Assembly (NCBI RefSeq): GCF_003058165.1
Contig: NZ_QBUC01000003.1
Span: forward strand, 124,001 to 188,000
DNA from: Paenisporosarcina sp. OV554
Lineage (GTDB): Bacteria > Bacillota > Bacilli > Bacillales_A > Planococcaceae
Direction: 5' to 3'
Length of the DNA: 64,000 nucleotides
The position numbers were made by a program, and so were the translations under genes. Positions 54,199-62,866 of the stretch are shown piece by piece. The notes under the pieces were generated by a model. The model was not told the origin of the DNA. It saw only the letters and a program-made list of their open reading frames with translations, and did no database searches. Every line of letters starts with the position of its first letter. Within the stretch, counting starts at the first letter, position 1.

Positions 54199-55092
54199 TT
54201 ACATATTTGCCATTAGTCGTTTGGCAATTTGTTGATACTCATCTGGTCCAATTCCTGGAGCGAATTCTTCAGGAAGATCTTCGAGGTCTGGAATTTCTGC
54301 TCCTTTAGGTGCGCCATCTTTAACGATTAGTGGCTGCCCGTTGCTCGGATTTTCGCCTTTCCAGATAGAGCGAATATCTTTATATTGTCCTTCATCATTC
54401 CATGTAAATAAGACGTTTCCTAAACCTTGATCTTCAAACTTTCGCGCGTGATCAAATGCACGATTATCTAAACTTGGAATTGGGAGCATCTTTGTTATAT
54501 CGACTCCGGTAGCCATTTCAATTGCCCTTGCATATGCAAGTACGTGTGTACCGCCCCGTACAAGTAAATAACCAATCATTTCTCTGGCAGTTTCGTGACT
54601 TGTCATTTCATAGACGCGCATCTTATGAGTCCTCGCGCCACATTCCAAGAAGAAATTGTGTAATAAATCCAATACTAGATTACCACTGGAAAATACATAA
54701 TCCCCACGCCATGGGTTACCCATTGAATCACCGGTCAAAGAGGTTTGTGCCGTTGCGATAAATGCATACGTATTTCGTTTGTCTTTTCCATTTTGCAATG
54801 GAGATAAATCTGGATCACCAGCAAACGTAGTCCCTTTTTGCAATAAATTAATGGTATTAGATACCAACTCTACATGCCCAAACTCTTCCGCTGTAATGCT
54901 TGCAACAAGATCATAAAACGGCTTAAATTTTGTTTTTTGACGAAAATTAAAGGATTGATACATATAGTTATTCAATGTAGACATTTCACCAAATTTTCCG
55001 CCTAGCAATTCTTGTACCGCAGCAGCGGCATTCGCATCCCCGTATTCAGGTATCGGAAGGTCAATCGCCAATCTATTCATACGTTTAATCAT
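54199..55092 (-). CDS. Manganese catalase-family protein (CotJC/YjqC-like)
   Basis: 297 residues of the ferritin-like Mn catalase family. The metal site is suggested by GEMSTLNNYMYQSFNF, ITAEEFGHVELVSNTINLL (E-E-x-x-H), and FFLECGARTHKMRVYEMTSH plus ARAIE. The C-terminus is a proline- and acid-rich tail (DLEDLPEEFAPGIGPDEY). It may break down hydrogen peroxide; related Bacillus proteins are spore-coat associated. Start ATG 55092 has AGAGG eight bases upstream. It is first in no clear operon; a DUF2642 gene, another spore-associated family, lies upstream. Confidence 0.88.
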   Translation of the reverse strand: MIKRMNRLAIDLPIPEYGDANAAAAVQELLGGKFGEMSTLNNYMYQSFNFRQKTKFKPFYDLVASITAEEFGHVELVSNTINLLQKGTTFAGDPDLSPLQNGKDKRNTYAFIATAQTSLTGDSMGNPWRGDYVFSSGNLVLDLLHNFFLECGARTHKMRVYEMTSHETAREMIGYLLVRGGTHVLAYARAIEMATGVDITKMLPIPSLDNRAFDHARKFEDQGLGNVLFTWNDEGQYKDIRSIWKGENPSNGQPLIVKDGAPKGAEIPDLEDLPEEFAPGIGPDEYQQIAKRLMANM

Positions 55093-55186
55093 GGAATTTC
55101 CTCTTCTCATATTTAATCACCTTAGGGAATTAAACCCTTATCGTTATGTGTATGACTGTGATAAAGAGAATATGTTGCTTTAATGT

Positions 55187-55420
55187 TTATGAGAAAGCCG
55201 GTGACACCCATATGATTTGTTGAGTACGTATAAAAAATGGAGTTTTATTCTTTTCGACCACAATATGATCTGGCAACACTTGACTAAGTACTCCTTGCAC
55301 TGCACTATTATTTGATAACTGAACAACAATATTTTTTCCAATAATTGACGTTAATGTTTGATACACATACGGATCGTAACTGCTGACGTACTCCACCGAT
55401 TGCTGTGGTTGACCATTCAT
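55187..55420 (-). CDS. DUF2642 (YuzF-like) protein
   Basis: 77 residues. VEYVSSYDPYVYQTLTSIIG precedes a small beta-barrel-like part (GKNIVVQLSNNSAVQGVLSQ, VLPDHIVVEK, PFFIRTQQIIWVSP), matching the DUF2642 pattern of B. subtilis YuzF and spore-coat relatives. Function unknown. Start ATG 55420 has AAGGAG ten bases upstream. Confidence 0.78.
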   Translation of the reverse strand: MNGQPQQSVEYVSSYDPYVYQTLTSIIGKNIVVQLSNNSAVQGVLSQVLPDHIVVEKNKTPFFIRTQQIIWVSPAFS

Positions 55421-55540
55421 TAAATTCACACTCCTTCCAATCAATAGTCATAGTGTATGGAAGAAGAAGTTTTATTGTGAATGCAGGTAATTCATAATTA
55501 AAGTTGGATTTTATTCATTCGAAATAGGTCTCTATTTCTG

Positions 55541-55981
55541 CTATTTCTTCAATTCACTCGCACGAGATACTAAAAAATTTCTCATATACTTTTCCAAAAA
55601 CAACTTATCGGCTAGTTGTCCGATGATGCCAAAAGGAGATTTATATTCAAAAATATCCTTCATAATCGTTCCGTAGCCATTCTCAATAAATTCGTGTGTA
55701 TGCGTAAAAGAATGAAAAGCACCTTTTACCATGACGTCAGTAAATGACTTTGGTTCTTCTATCTCCGAAATCTTGGCTGTTAATCTTTGTTTCACTCCAA
55801 AGTGAATCGCCTCCCAAGTGACTTTATCACCCTTCTTCAAAAATCCCTCTGTAGTGCCATCGACTGCTCGTTCTTTCGTTTGAGATGTTGTCTTCGTATG
55901 GATTTCTACGTTGCGAGCAAAATCGAAACATACTTCGACTGGTGATTCTATGTAAGTTTCGATTATTATGATTGGCACCAT
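55541..55981 (-). CDS. SRPBCC-fold (polyketide cyclase/START-like) protein
   Basis: 146 residues. The opening IIETYIESPVEVCFDFARNV, GDKVTWEAIHFGVKQRLTAK and THTHEFIENGYGTIMKDIFE are the characteristic strands of the ligand-binding SRPBCC fold seen in YfjM/YndB-like proteins. Ligand unknown. Its C-terminus FLEKYMRNFLVSRASELK is the long helix over the cavity. Monocistronic. Confidence 0.82.
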   Translation of the reverse strand: MVPIIIIETYIESPVEVCFDFARNVEIHTKTTSQTKERAVDGTTEGFLKKGDKVTWEAIHFGVKQRLTAKISEIEEPKSFTDVMVKGAFHSFTHTHEFIENGYGTIMKDIFEYKSPFGIIGQLADKLFLEKYMRNFLVSRASELKK

Positions 55982-56191
55982 GAAACACTCCTTTTTACGA
56001 AGAAAATAGCAATTTTCTACTATCCAATTTCATACGTTAATCAATAGGTCTCTCGCTAAGTGTTTTGTTCTCCGTTTAAAGTCGAATTTTGCTCAGTTTT
56101 GTGAAACTATGAAACTTCAATTGTTCTGCAGTATCCGTAATGTTATAATAACAAACATTCAAACTATTTCGACATTCGAAAGGAGCTTATT

Positions 56192-57364
56192 ATGAAAAAT
56201 CAATTATTCGAAAAACTGGATACTGCTTTTGAGGAAATGCAAATCATTCGCCGATATCTACATATGCATCCAGAAGTTTCTTTCCAAGAAACCAATACAG
56301 CAAAATATATTCAAGATTTTTATGCTGAACTAGGTATTGATTTCACTCCAAATGTTGGTGGAAATGGTGTAGTTGCTCGTGTAAAAGGTGCACTACCCGG
56401 CAAAACTGTGGCTTTACGAGCAGACTTTGATGCATTACCCATCCAAGATGAAAAAGAAGTTGAGTACAAATCGACGATCCCAGGTGTTATGCATGCATGT
56501 GGTCACGATGGTCATACCGCTACGTTATTGGTTCTAGGAAGAACATTGCATGAAATGCGTGAACAACTATCTGGTGAGTATGTTCTTATACATCAACATG
56601 CTGAAGAGTATGCCCCAGGTGGAGCTAAACCGATGATAGAAGCCGGATGTTTAGAAGGTGTCGATGCGATTTTTGGAACTCATTTATGGTCATTGACTCC
56701 TGCTGGGACGATTGAATATCGCGTTGGGCCAGTAATGGCTGCGGCAGATCGATTCGAAATCACCATTCAAGGACGTGGCGGACATGGAGCAAGCCCCCAC
56801 CAAACTAAAGATTCAATCGTCATTGGTGCTCAACTCGTCACAAACTTACAACAAATCGTATCTCGTCGCGTAAATCCCGTGGAATCAGCTGTATTGTCTG
56901 TTGGTTCATTCGTTGCTCACAACGCATTTAACGTAATCGCAGATTCGGCGAAGTTAATCGGCACAGTTCGCACATTCAACCCCGAAGTGCGTGACTTAAT
57001 TGAAAAAGAAATGGAACGTGTTATACAAGGTACGTGTCTTATGAATGATTGCACATATGAATTCTTATTCGAACGCGGATATAACGCTGTCGTTAACCAT
57101 GAAACTGAAACACAGTTCCTAAAAGAAGTAGCAGAACAAATACCCGGTGTTAGCGATGTTCTTGAATCTGACCAACACATGGGCGGTGAAGATTTTGCTT
57201 ATTACTTAGAAAAGGTTCCAGGCACTTTCTTCTTCACTGGGGCTCAGCCAAAAGGTGAAGTATTCCCACATCATCATCCGAAGTTTGATTTTGACGAAGG
57301 CGCTATGTTAATCGCAGCAAAAACGCTAGGAGCAGCAGTTGTAGATTATCAAGAAGTAAAATAA
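56192..57364 (+). CDS. M20-family amidohydrolase (YhaA-like)
   Basis: 390 residues. M20D signatures: LHMHPEVSFQE, ALRADFDALPIQDE, MHACGHDGHTATLLV (metal cysteine and histidines), HQHAEEYAPGGAKPMIEAG, GRGGHGASPHQTKDS (dimer/lid domain) and GGEDFAYYLEKVPGTFFFTG. It removes acyl groups from N-acyl amino acids or related amides; the substrate is not known. B. subtilis yhaA lies next to ecs, matching the position here. AAAGGAG precedes the ATG. Confidence 0.9.
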   Translation: MKNQLFEKLDTAFEEMQIIRRYLHMHPEVSFQETNTAKYIQDFYAELGIDFTPNVGGNGVVARVKGALPGKTVALRADFDALPIQDEKEVEYKSTIPGVMHACGHDGHTATLLVLGRTLHEMREQLSGEYVLIHQHAEEYAPGGAKPMIEAGCLEGVDAIFGTHLWSLTPAGTIEYRVGPVMAAADRFEITIQGRGGHGASPHQTKDSIVIGAQLVTNLQQIVSRRVNPVESAVLSVGSFVAHNAFNVIADSAKLIGTVRTFNPEVRDLIEKEMERVIQGTCLMNDCTYEFLFERGYNAVVNHETETQFLKEVAEQIPGVSDVLESDQHMGGEDFAYYLEKVPGTFFFTGAQPKGEVFPHHHPKFDFDEGAMLIAAKTLGAAVVDYQEVK

Positions 57365-57372
57365 TAAGTTTG

Positions 57373-57403
57373 CCCGACACCTTTTATCAGGTGTCGGGTT
57401 TTC
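57373..57403 (+). terminator. Terminator of the M20 amidohydrolase gene
   Basis: CCCGACACCT / AGGTGTCGGG with six-base loop and T run. Confidence 0.92.
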
Positions 57404-57583
57404 TTTTTGTAACCTATTATCGAAATGGATATAAAGAGCCTTTAAGGATGACTTCATTAATAACAGGTTACTTTAAAATGAGCTATCTTTATCAGGAGAA
57501 TGATTGACCATTGACCCATAATTCGAATAATCGAGGGTTATAGGCATATTATTAAAAAACAACTGTGTAATCGGAGGCTCAGA

Positions 57584-57976
57584 ATGAGAAGGTCTAATAA
57601 AGGAGTATTGCTGCTAGGTTTCGCATTATTTTGTATTGTCGTCTTGGTTATTATCCTATCGTCCCTAACATCTGAATCTGACCAGGACCTTTACCTCCGT
57701 GATGTACAGGAGGTTGAAACCGTCACTAGTAAAATGATTGATGCAAACTTTCAACAGGAGCTCATTACTAAATTAAAAGATGAAGGATATAAACCTACCG
57801 GGAGTATTGCTTACACGATTTTTAGTATGGATAAAAAAGAAATCACGATTGTTTTACATGGAATCGATACAAGCCGAAAAAAAGCTGAAAAATATATTGA
57901 GCAACTAACAAATCAACTTTCTACTTCTTTAGGTTTAGGTACGTTTAAAGTAAAAGTTGTAGAAGATAAGGACTAG
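57584..57976 (+). CDS. Hypothetical single-span exported-domain protein
   Basis: 130 residues. A membrane anchor at residues 8-26 (LLLGFALFCIVVLVIILSSL), then an extracytoplasmic alpha/beta domain of about 95 residues with lysine-rich amphipathic helices (SRKKAEKYIEQLTNQLSTSL). I do not recognise the family, and no lipobox is present. ATCGGAGG precedes the ATG. The next gene starts 42 bases on, so they may be co-transcribed. Confidence 0.7.
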   Translation: MRRSNKGVLLLGFALFCIVVLVIILSSLTSESDQDLYLRDVQEVETVTSKMIDANFQQELITKLKDEGYKPTGSIAYTIFSMDKKEITIVLHGIDTSRKKAEKYIEQLTNQLSTSLGLGTFKVKVVEDKD

Positions 57977-58018
57977 GATCCAAAGAAATACCAATTACCT
58001 ATTGGAAAGGATGTATAC

Positions 58019-58627
58019 ATGGACTTGCCAGTTTCAGTTGGCTACAAATCACTTCAAAAACAAACGCCAAAAGTTAACGTTTATTATCCATTCGTAATAG
58101 GTTTGGCCAATCATCAGGCTGAATTAACGATAAACTCAACCATTGTTTCTACATTAAATAAAACAATGATTGAGCTTGGGTATCATGATTCAAACCTTCA
58201 AGAGATGGTTGGAGAATTTGAAATCAAAACAAATGAAAGGAACATATTTAGTTTGACTCTAACTGTGTATTCGTTCACAGGTGGCGCACACGGCATGACC
58301 ATAGTTAAATCCCTATCGTTTGATGTAACAACAGGGAAACAGTACGAATTAAAGGACTTATTCAAACCAGATAGTGATTACGTCACGGCTTTATCGTCAA
58401 TTATTCAACAGAAAATTAAAGATTGGGAAATCCAACTTCTTGGTGAATTCACTAAAATTAGACCCGATCAAGATTTCTACCTTGCTGACCATTCCCTGGT
58501 TATTTATTTCCAACTCTATGAAATCACGCCCTACGTTTGGGGATTCCCATATTTCCCTATTCCCATCCTCGACATTCAAGATATCATTCAGCCAAATGGG
58601 CCGCTTGAAAAATTATTACCTTTTTGA
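58019..58627 (+). CDS. DUF4163/DUF3298-domain protein without signal peptide
   Basis: 202 residues. Residues about 10-95 (VNVYYPFVIGLANHQAELTI ... SLTLTVYSFTGGAHG) match the DUF4163-like N-terminal domain, and about 100-200 match DUF3298 (YELKDLFKPDSDYVTALSSI, DFYLADHSLVIYFQLYEITP, FPYFPIPILDI). This pair is found in PdaC and in the anti-sigma factor RsiV (lysozyme binding), normally outside the cell. Here the protein begins MDLPVSVGYKSL, with no export signal, and AAAGGATG precedes the ATG. The preceding gene encodes a membrane anchor, which may be relevant. Ends at a bidirectional terminator. Confidence 0.8.
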   Translation: MDLPVSVGYKSLQKQTPKVNVYYPFVIGLANHQAELTINSTIVSTLNKTMIELGYHDSNLQEMVGEFEIKTNERNIFSLTLTVYSFTGGAHGMTIVKSLSFDVTTGKQYELKDLFKPDSDYVTALSSIIQQKIKDWEIQLLGEFTKIRPDQDFYLADHSLVIYFQLYEITPYVWGFPYFPIPILDIQDIIQPNGPLEKLLPF

Positions 58628-58670
58628 TTTATTAAGAACAACTTCAATTCACATGCTTAACGCTCAAATA

Positions 58671-58714
58671 ATAATGGTCTCATACCCCTGAATCTATAGG
58701 GTTATGAGACCATT
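58671..58714. terminator. Bidirectional terminator between the DUF3298 gene and ecsB
   Basis: AATGGTCTCATAxCCCT / AGGGTTATGAGACCATT hairpin. Confidence 0.88.
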
Positions 58715-58728
58715 TACTATTTTCATTA

Positions 58729-59922
58729 TTATTTACTCATCCGTAAGGTAATCTCACTTACAATCAATACAACGATAGGCAATGCGTATAAACTTGCTTG
58801 TTCCACACCAACAATCACTAAAGTCACTAGCACAATCAAAGCTTGTAAAACTTGAACCACTCGCACTAGTTTTAAAATACCATTGTTTCTTGCATTTTCT
58901 GCAATTGGGAAAAGCATATCCATCCGGAATTCACTAGATGCTGACAGTGCTTGTTTGATTTGAATCGCAGAAGCAAATGCTAACGCTCCAACAAAAATCA
59001 TCACAACAATAGGAATGTCAATAAATGCTGCACCTATAGCTGACAGTAAAGTTAATCGTAACCATAAGTAAAACGTATCATCAGTACGAACGAAGGTTCT
59101 GAATACTAAATAGTCTTGAGCATTCTTCTGATGACTTGGCACTAATCGGTACAATCCATTAAGCCATGGGCGACGGTGAATGCTTCCTTGTATATGAGGT
59201 ACATCCGTAAAATAATTAGCAAAGCGATAGAAACGTAACATCCGATTTTGTTCCATTTTCACGAAGTGCTCATATGGGAAAGGTTGTCCTTTCAGTTGAC
59301 GGCTCCAGGAAATAAAATAAAATACAATAGGTATAATTAGTAACAACAAATACAATGGATTCATTGTAAAGGCACTAGCAAGTACAGCGATAGAAATAAA
59401 TGCACGTACAATGCGATCTCCCCATACCCCTTGCCCTCGGTTCGCCCATCTGAATGCAAACTCTACTTGCACGTTCCACCATTTCAATAGCAACATAATG
59501 ATAAATACAAGACCTAATGTTTTAGGCTGAATTTTACTCACTTGGCTCAATAACGGAATTGCGACGATAAATGGCACAATTACGATAAAAAGTTGTGACC
59601 AGAACGTCCAAGACAATGCCTTTTTCATATACGTCATTAATTTCGTTTCAAGTGGAAGTAAATACACTTGGTCTGGTTCACGTATCAATGTTGTTGGCAT
59701 ACTAAATGAAAGTAAAACTCCAATAACAGTTGCTACCAACCAAGTACCTGGAAAATCACTTGGTACTGTTTTTAACCATTCACTATATTGATAACCACCT
59801 GCTCCAAGTACGAACACTACGACAATAGCAAGATGACCAGTGAAAACATATTTTAAGTATTTTTGAAGTTCGTTTACGTAATGAAGAAACCGTTTACGCC
59901 AGACGTCATGTAGGTTCTTCAT
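58729..59922 (-). CDS. ecsB: ABC transporter permease EcsB
   Basis: 397 residues with about nine membrane spans. The N-terminus (NLHDVWRKRFLHYVNELQKY then LKYVFTGHLAIVVVF) and central PFPYEHFVKMEQNRMLRFYR, FANYFTDVPHI are characteristic of EcsB. EcsAB is needed in B. subtilis for protein secretion, competence and sporulation, partly through intramembrane peptide export that lets RasP work. It overlaps ecsA by 17 bases. The ecsC gene of B. subtilis is absent at this location. Confidence 0.93.
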   Translation of the reverse strand: MKNLHDVWRKRFLHYVNELQKYLKYVFTGHLAIVVVFVLGAGGYQYSEWLKTVPSDFPGTWLVATVIGVLLSFSMPTTLIREPDQVYLLPLETKLMTYMKKALSWTFWSQLFIVIVPFIVAIPLLSQVSKIQPKTLGLVFIIMLLLKWWNVQVEFAFRWANRGQGVWGDRIVRAFISIAVLASAFTMNPLYLLLLIIPIVFYFISWSRQLKGQPFPYEHFVKMEQNRMLRFYRFANYFTDVPHIQGSIHRRPWLNGLYRLVPSHQKNAQDYLVFRTFVRTDDTFYLWLRLTLLSAIGAAFIDIPIVVMIFVGALAFASAIQIKQALSASSEFRMDMLFPIAENARNNGILKLVRVVQVLQALIVLVTLVIVGVEQASLYALPIVVLIVSEITLRMSK

Positions 59923-60655
59923 TGTCTCGCTCCTTAGTCATCGCGATGTACAAGTCATCGAGAGTAGCTAGTGGCATGTTAAATGCAACTCGTAAATCTT
60001 TCATTGTCCCTTGCGCTCGAATTCGACCGTTGTGCAATAACAAAATGCGGTCACAATACCGTTCTGCTGTAGATAAAATATGTGTAGACATAAGAACGGA
60101 AGCACCCGTTTGTTTCTTTTCATTCATTTGATCCAGCAACGATTGAATCCCGAGAGGGTCCAGCCCGACGAAAGGTTCATCAATAATATATAAGGAAGGA
60201 TTCACTAAGAATGCACACATAATCATCACTTTTTGACGCATTCCTTTAGAAAAGTGTGATGGAAACCAATTTAAACGTTTTTCCATTCGAAATTCTTTTA
60301 ATAGTACTTCGGACCGAGCGGCTAATGTTGCTTCATCCAAACCATACGCCATAGCTGTAAGTTCCAAATGTTCCTTTAAGGTTAATTCGTCATACAATAC
60401 AGGTGTTTCAGGAATATATGAAAACGAAGAACGATACGCATCCATGTCTTCTTCCATCGTCACTTTGTTTAAACGAATTTCTCCGTCTCTTGGATTCATT
60501 AATCCAATAATGTGCTTAATTGTTGTGCTTTTCCCTGCCCCATTCAGTCCTATAAGACCGACTAATTCTCCGGGTGCTATTGAAAAAGATAAATCATGAA
60601 TGATTGGTTTACGAGTATAGCCACCTGTAACTCCACTTACTTCTAATACGTTCAT
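59906..60655 (-). CDS. ecsA: ABC transporter ATP-binding protein EcsA
   Basis: 249 residues (B. subtilis 247). Walker A GLIGLNGAGKSTTIKHIIGL, Q-loop SYIPETPVLYDELT, signature FSKGMRQKVMIMCAFL, Walker B LYIIDEPFVGLD, H-loop STHIL. It energises EcsB. Start ATG 60655 has AAGGGGTG nearby; longer versions lack support. Divergent from hit, as in B. subtilis. Confidence 0.95.
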   Translation of the reverse strand: MNVLEVSGVTGGYTRKPIIHDLSFSIAPGELVGLIGLNGAGKSTTIKHIIGLMNPRDGEIRLNKVTMEEDMDAYRSSFSYIPETPVLYDELTLKEHLELTAMAYGLDEATLAARSEVLLKEFRMEKRLNWFPSHFSKGMRQKVMIMCAFLVNPSLYIIDEPFVGLDPLGIQSLLDQMNEKKQTGASVLMSTHILSTAERYCDRILLLHNGRIRAQGTMKDLRVAFNMPLATLDDLYIAMTKERDNEEPT

Positions 60656-60768
60656 CAAATGCACCCCTTTTATTCTATATCTTAACAAAAAAATAACGAA
60701 TTAGCTTTTCACTAGTCACTTCCATTTATGATAAACTTAGGACCATATCATGAAAGGACGTGACCGCA

Positions 60769-61194
60769 ATGAATGATTGTTTGTTTTGTAAAATTGTAGA
60801 CGGTTCGATTCCAAGTACTAAAGTGTATGAAGATGAACATGTGTTAGCCTTTATGGATATTATGCCCCTTACAAAAGGCCATACATTATTAATTCCAAAA
60901 AAACATCATGAAAACGTCTATGACATGTCCTCTGAAGTAGCGGGACAATTATTTTCCGTTGTGCCGAAAATTGCTAATTCGCTTAAAGCTTCATTCCAAC
61001 CTGTTGGCTTAAATTTACTGAATAACAACGGTGCTCCTGCTGGACAAAGTGTTTTCCATTTTCATCTTCATTTTATACCGAGATATGATCAAACAGATGG
61101 TTTTAAAGCTTCATGGCAAACAAAAGAAAAACAGTATACGAGCGAAATGTTTGCAGAGTATGCTGAACAAATCCGATTAAATCTAAGCAAGTAA
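60769..61194 (+). CDS. hit: HIT-family protein Hit
   Basis: 141 residues. CLFCKIVDGSIPSTKVYED with zinc-binding cysteines, HTLLIPKKHHENVYD, and the histidine triad HFHLHFIP (H-x-H-x-H). It hydrolyses dinucleoside or AMP-linked compounds. Start ATG 60769, with AAAGGA upstream; the GTG nine bases before is possible. Divergent from ecsAB. Confidence 0.94.
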   Translation: MNDCLFCKIVDGSIPSTKVYEDEHVLAFMDIMPLTKGHTLLIPKKHHENVYDMSSEVAGQLFSVVPKIANSLKASFQPVGLNLLNNNGAPAGQSVFHFHLHFIPRYDQTDGFKASWQTKEKQYTSEMFAEYAEQIRLNLSK

Positions 61195-61284
61195 TCTTGC
61201 ATTTATCGCTATTAAACTGTAACATGAAATATAAGTTTCTCGCTGTCGATCACAGGATACCTCAGGAGAATCCAAAAATTACAT

Positions 61285-61307
61285 TAGAATAGTTGAGGAG
61301 AGATGAG
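61285..61307 (+). promoter_or_regulatory. Candidate TRAP-binding site in the trpP leader
   Basis: Five NAG triplets separated by exactly two bases each: TAG-aa-TAG-tt-GAG-ga-GAG-at-GAG, ending three bases before the trpP ATG. The GAG repeats contain the ribosome-binding sequence. TRAP (MtrB) binds (G/U)AG repeats with two- or three-base spacers and blocks translation of B. subtilis trpP (yhaG) this way. Confidence 0.75.
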
Positions 61308-61310
61308 AAA

Positions 61311-61841
61311 ATGAATACAAAAAATTTAGTGTTAATGTCCCTACTGGTTAGTGTAGGAGCAGCATTGTACTTAGTAATCCCAGGTTTTAATGGTGGGATG
61401 AAACCAGACTTTATGTTAACGATGATGTTTATTGGGATTCTACTTTTCCCTAAAGTATCACATGTCTTTCTATTAGCAATTACTACCGGCGTTATATCTG
61501 GGCTGTTTTCTACTTTCCCAGCAGGATTTATTCCTAACGTCGTCGATAAATTCATTACCGCATTTGTATTTTTTGCAGTAGTTGTGGCGTTGAAACATTT
61601 AACGACAAAACTTCCTGTTGCAGTAGCACTTACAGCAGTTGGCACATTCTTATCAGGCGTTATTTTCTTGTCCGTTGCGATTTTTGTACTCGGTGTAGAA
61701 ATTCCTTTATCGTTTGGGTTCCTTGTTACAACGGTAGTCTTACCAACAGTTGCATTAAATTCCATCGCATTTGTCTTTATTTTCCCGATTGTAACTCAAT
61801 TGGTGAAAAGATCGAAATTTAAAACAGCTCTTTCAAACTAA
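61311..61841 (+). CDS. trpP: Tryptophan transporter TrpP
   Basis: 176 residues (B. subtilis 172) with five or six membrane spans: LVLMSLLVSVGAALYLVIPG, MLTMMFIGILLFPKVSHVFL, LAITTGVISGLFSTFPAGFI, FITAFVFFAVVVALK, VAVALTAVGTFLSGVIFLSV. The FNGGMKPDFML and TFPAGFIPNVVDK loops are typical of TrpP/YhaG. It imports tryptophan. The ATG at 61311 immediately follows a run of NAG triplets predicted to bind TRAP, so tryptophan should repress translation. Strong terminator downstream. Confidence 0.93.
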   Translation: MNTKNLVLMSLLVSVGAALYLVIPGFNGGMKPDFMLTMMFIGILLFPKVSHVFLLAITTGVISGLFSTFPAGFIPNVVDKFITAFVFFAVVVALKHLTTKLPVAVALTAVGTFLSGVIFLSVAIFVLGVEIPLSFGFLVTTVVLPTVALNSIAFVFIFPIVTQLVKRSKFKTALSN

Positions 61842-61850
61842 ATATATAAG

Positions 61851-61882
61851 TGGTCTGCCATTCTCGGCAGGCCATTTTTTTT
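61851..61882 (+). terminator. Terminator of trpP
   Basis: TGGTCTGCC / GGCAGGCCA hairpin, six-base loop, eight T. Confidence 0.92.
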
Positions 61883-61971
61883 ACCTCACTTCCGAATTCG
61901 AATGGCGTTTTCTTATTCGCTCGTTAAAAGGCTAGTCGTCACCTAGATTGCCGTTTCAATTTCCGATTTTT

Positions 61972-62190
61972 CTTGTTACAAGCACCCACTCGCACCTAAG
62001 TTTGGGCCCACAGGATGTGGGTCATGAAGGCTTTGCGAAATTTCTTAGCACTGCATTTTGCGACGAGTAACCGCAGGAGCACCTCGACGTCGCGGTCTTA
62101 GCCTTCGAACCTTAAAACTCATTCATAAACGAGTTTTGACTCTTTTCTTCCAAGGCACTTTGACGACCTAGAATAGCGCTTTTTGCATTT
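61972..62190 (-). repeat. Dispersed intergenic repeat, full-length inverted copy
   Basis: Read on the minus strand it has the same order of blocks as 15271-15500: GTGCCTTGGAAGAA, AAAACTCG...ATGAGTT, AAGGCTAA, GGTGCTCCTGCGGTTACTCG, AATGCAGTGCTAAGAAAT, CTTCATGACCCACATCC with TGTGGGCCC, and AGGTGCGAGTGGGTGCTT. It fills most of the 430-base gap between trpP and the YtxH gene. No reading frame of note. Confidence 0.85.
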
Positions 62191-62274
62191 CGTGTTGTCT
62201 TAGCTTGTCCAACATGTTTTAATTAATTGAAATGAAGGAATAGTATACATATATATGAAGGGAGTGCTTCTAAA

Positions 62275-62655
62275 ATGAAAGCATCTACATTTTTTATTGG
62301 TTTAGTAACAGGTGTTGTTGCAGGATCAGCAGCTGCCTTATTCTCTACTCCTCAATCTGGTAGCGAATTACGATCTAATGTCAAAACTGCATCTTCAGAT
62401 TGGAAAGAAAAATTATCTCAAGTGAAATTTCAAATAAGTGATTTAAAACAATCTATTGCCCGCTTATCAAAAGAAACGAAAACAGAAATTCCACAAACGA
62501 TTGATGAATTAAAACAGTCTGTTCAATTGTGGCAGAATCAAACCGAGCCAATACAAGAAAATTTGCAAAATGAAATTTCTTCAATTCAAATGGCTATGGA
62601 AGAATTAGAAAAATCGATAGCTAAATATCAAAAAAACCCTTCGCCTATTAACTGA
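62275..62655 (+). CDS. YtxH-domain protein (YhaH-like)
   Basis: 126 residues. The N-terminal STFFIGLVTGVVAGSAAALF membrane segment followed by STPQSGSELR is the YtxH/gas-vesicle-like signature. The rest is a coiled-coil-rich helix (KLSQVKFQISDLKQSIARLS, EEISSIQ-like heptads). Position between trpP and scoC corresponds to B. subtilis yhaH. Function is uncertain; relatives are general-stress proteins. GAAGGGAG precedes the ATG. Confidence 0.85.
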   Translation: MKASTFFIGLVTGVVAGSAAALFSTPQSGSELRSNVKTASSDWKEKLSQVKFQISDLKQSIARLSKETKTEIPQTIDELKQSVQLWQNQTEPIQENLQNEISSIQMAMEELEKSIAKYQKNPSPIN

Positions 62656-62667
62656 AGGTAAATCTCT

Positions 62668-62699
62668 GTCCTACATTTATTTGTAGGACTTTTTTTTTT
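62668..62699 (+). terminator. Terminator of the YtxH gene
   Basis: GTCCTACA / TGTAGGAC hairpin with ten T. Confidence 0.93.
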
Positions 62700-62822
62700 G
62701 ATAATCTGCTTCAACACACATAGTCAGCAAAATAATGTAAAGCTATTATTGGATGATTTATAAAAATTATTATTGTCATCATAATATTTCAAAAATTCCA
62801 ACTATGCAGGACTTTACTTTAT

Positions 62823-62831
62823 TGCTATAAT
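62823..62831 (+). promoter_or_regulatory. Candidate scoC promoter (extended -10)
   Basis: TGCTATAAT, a perfect extended -10 box, 35 bases before the scoC ATG; no clear -35 box. Confidence 0.5.
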
Positions 62832-62866
62832 GATAGAAAATGATTTTCGCGGAAGAAGGTGGCGAC

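Noticed and set aside
61262-61765. 167-codon open frame antisense to trpP
   Set aside because: Thr/Asn/Lys-rich translation is the shadow of hydrophobic codons of trpP; no ribosome binding site.
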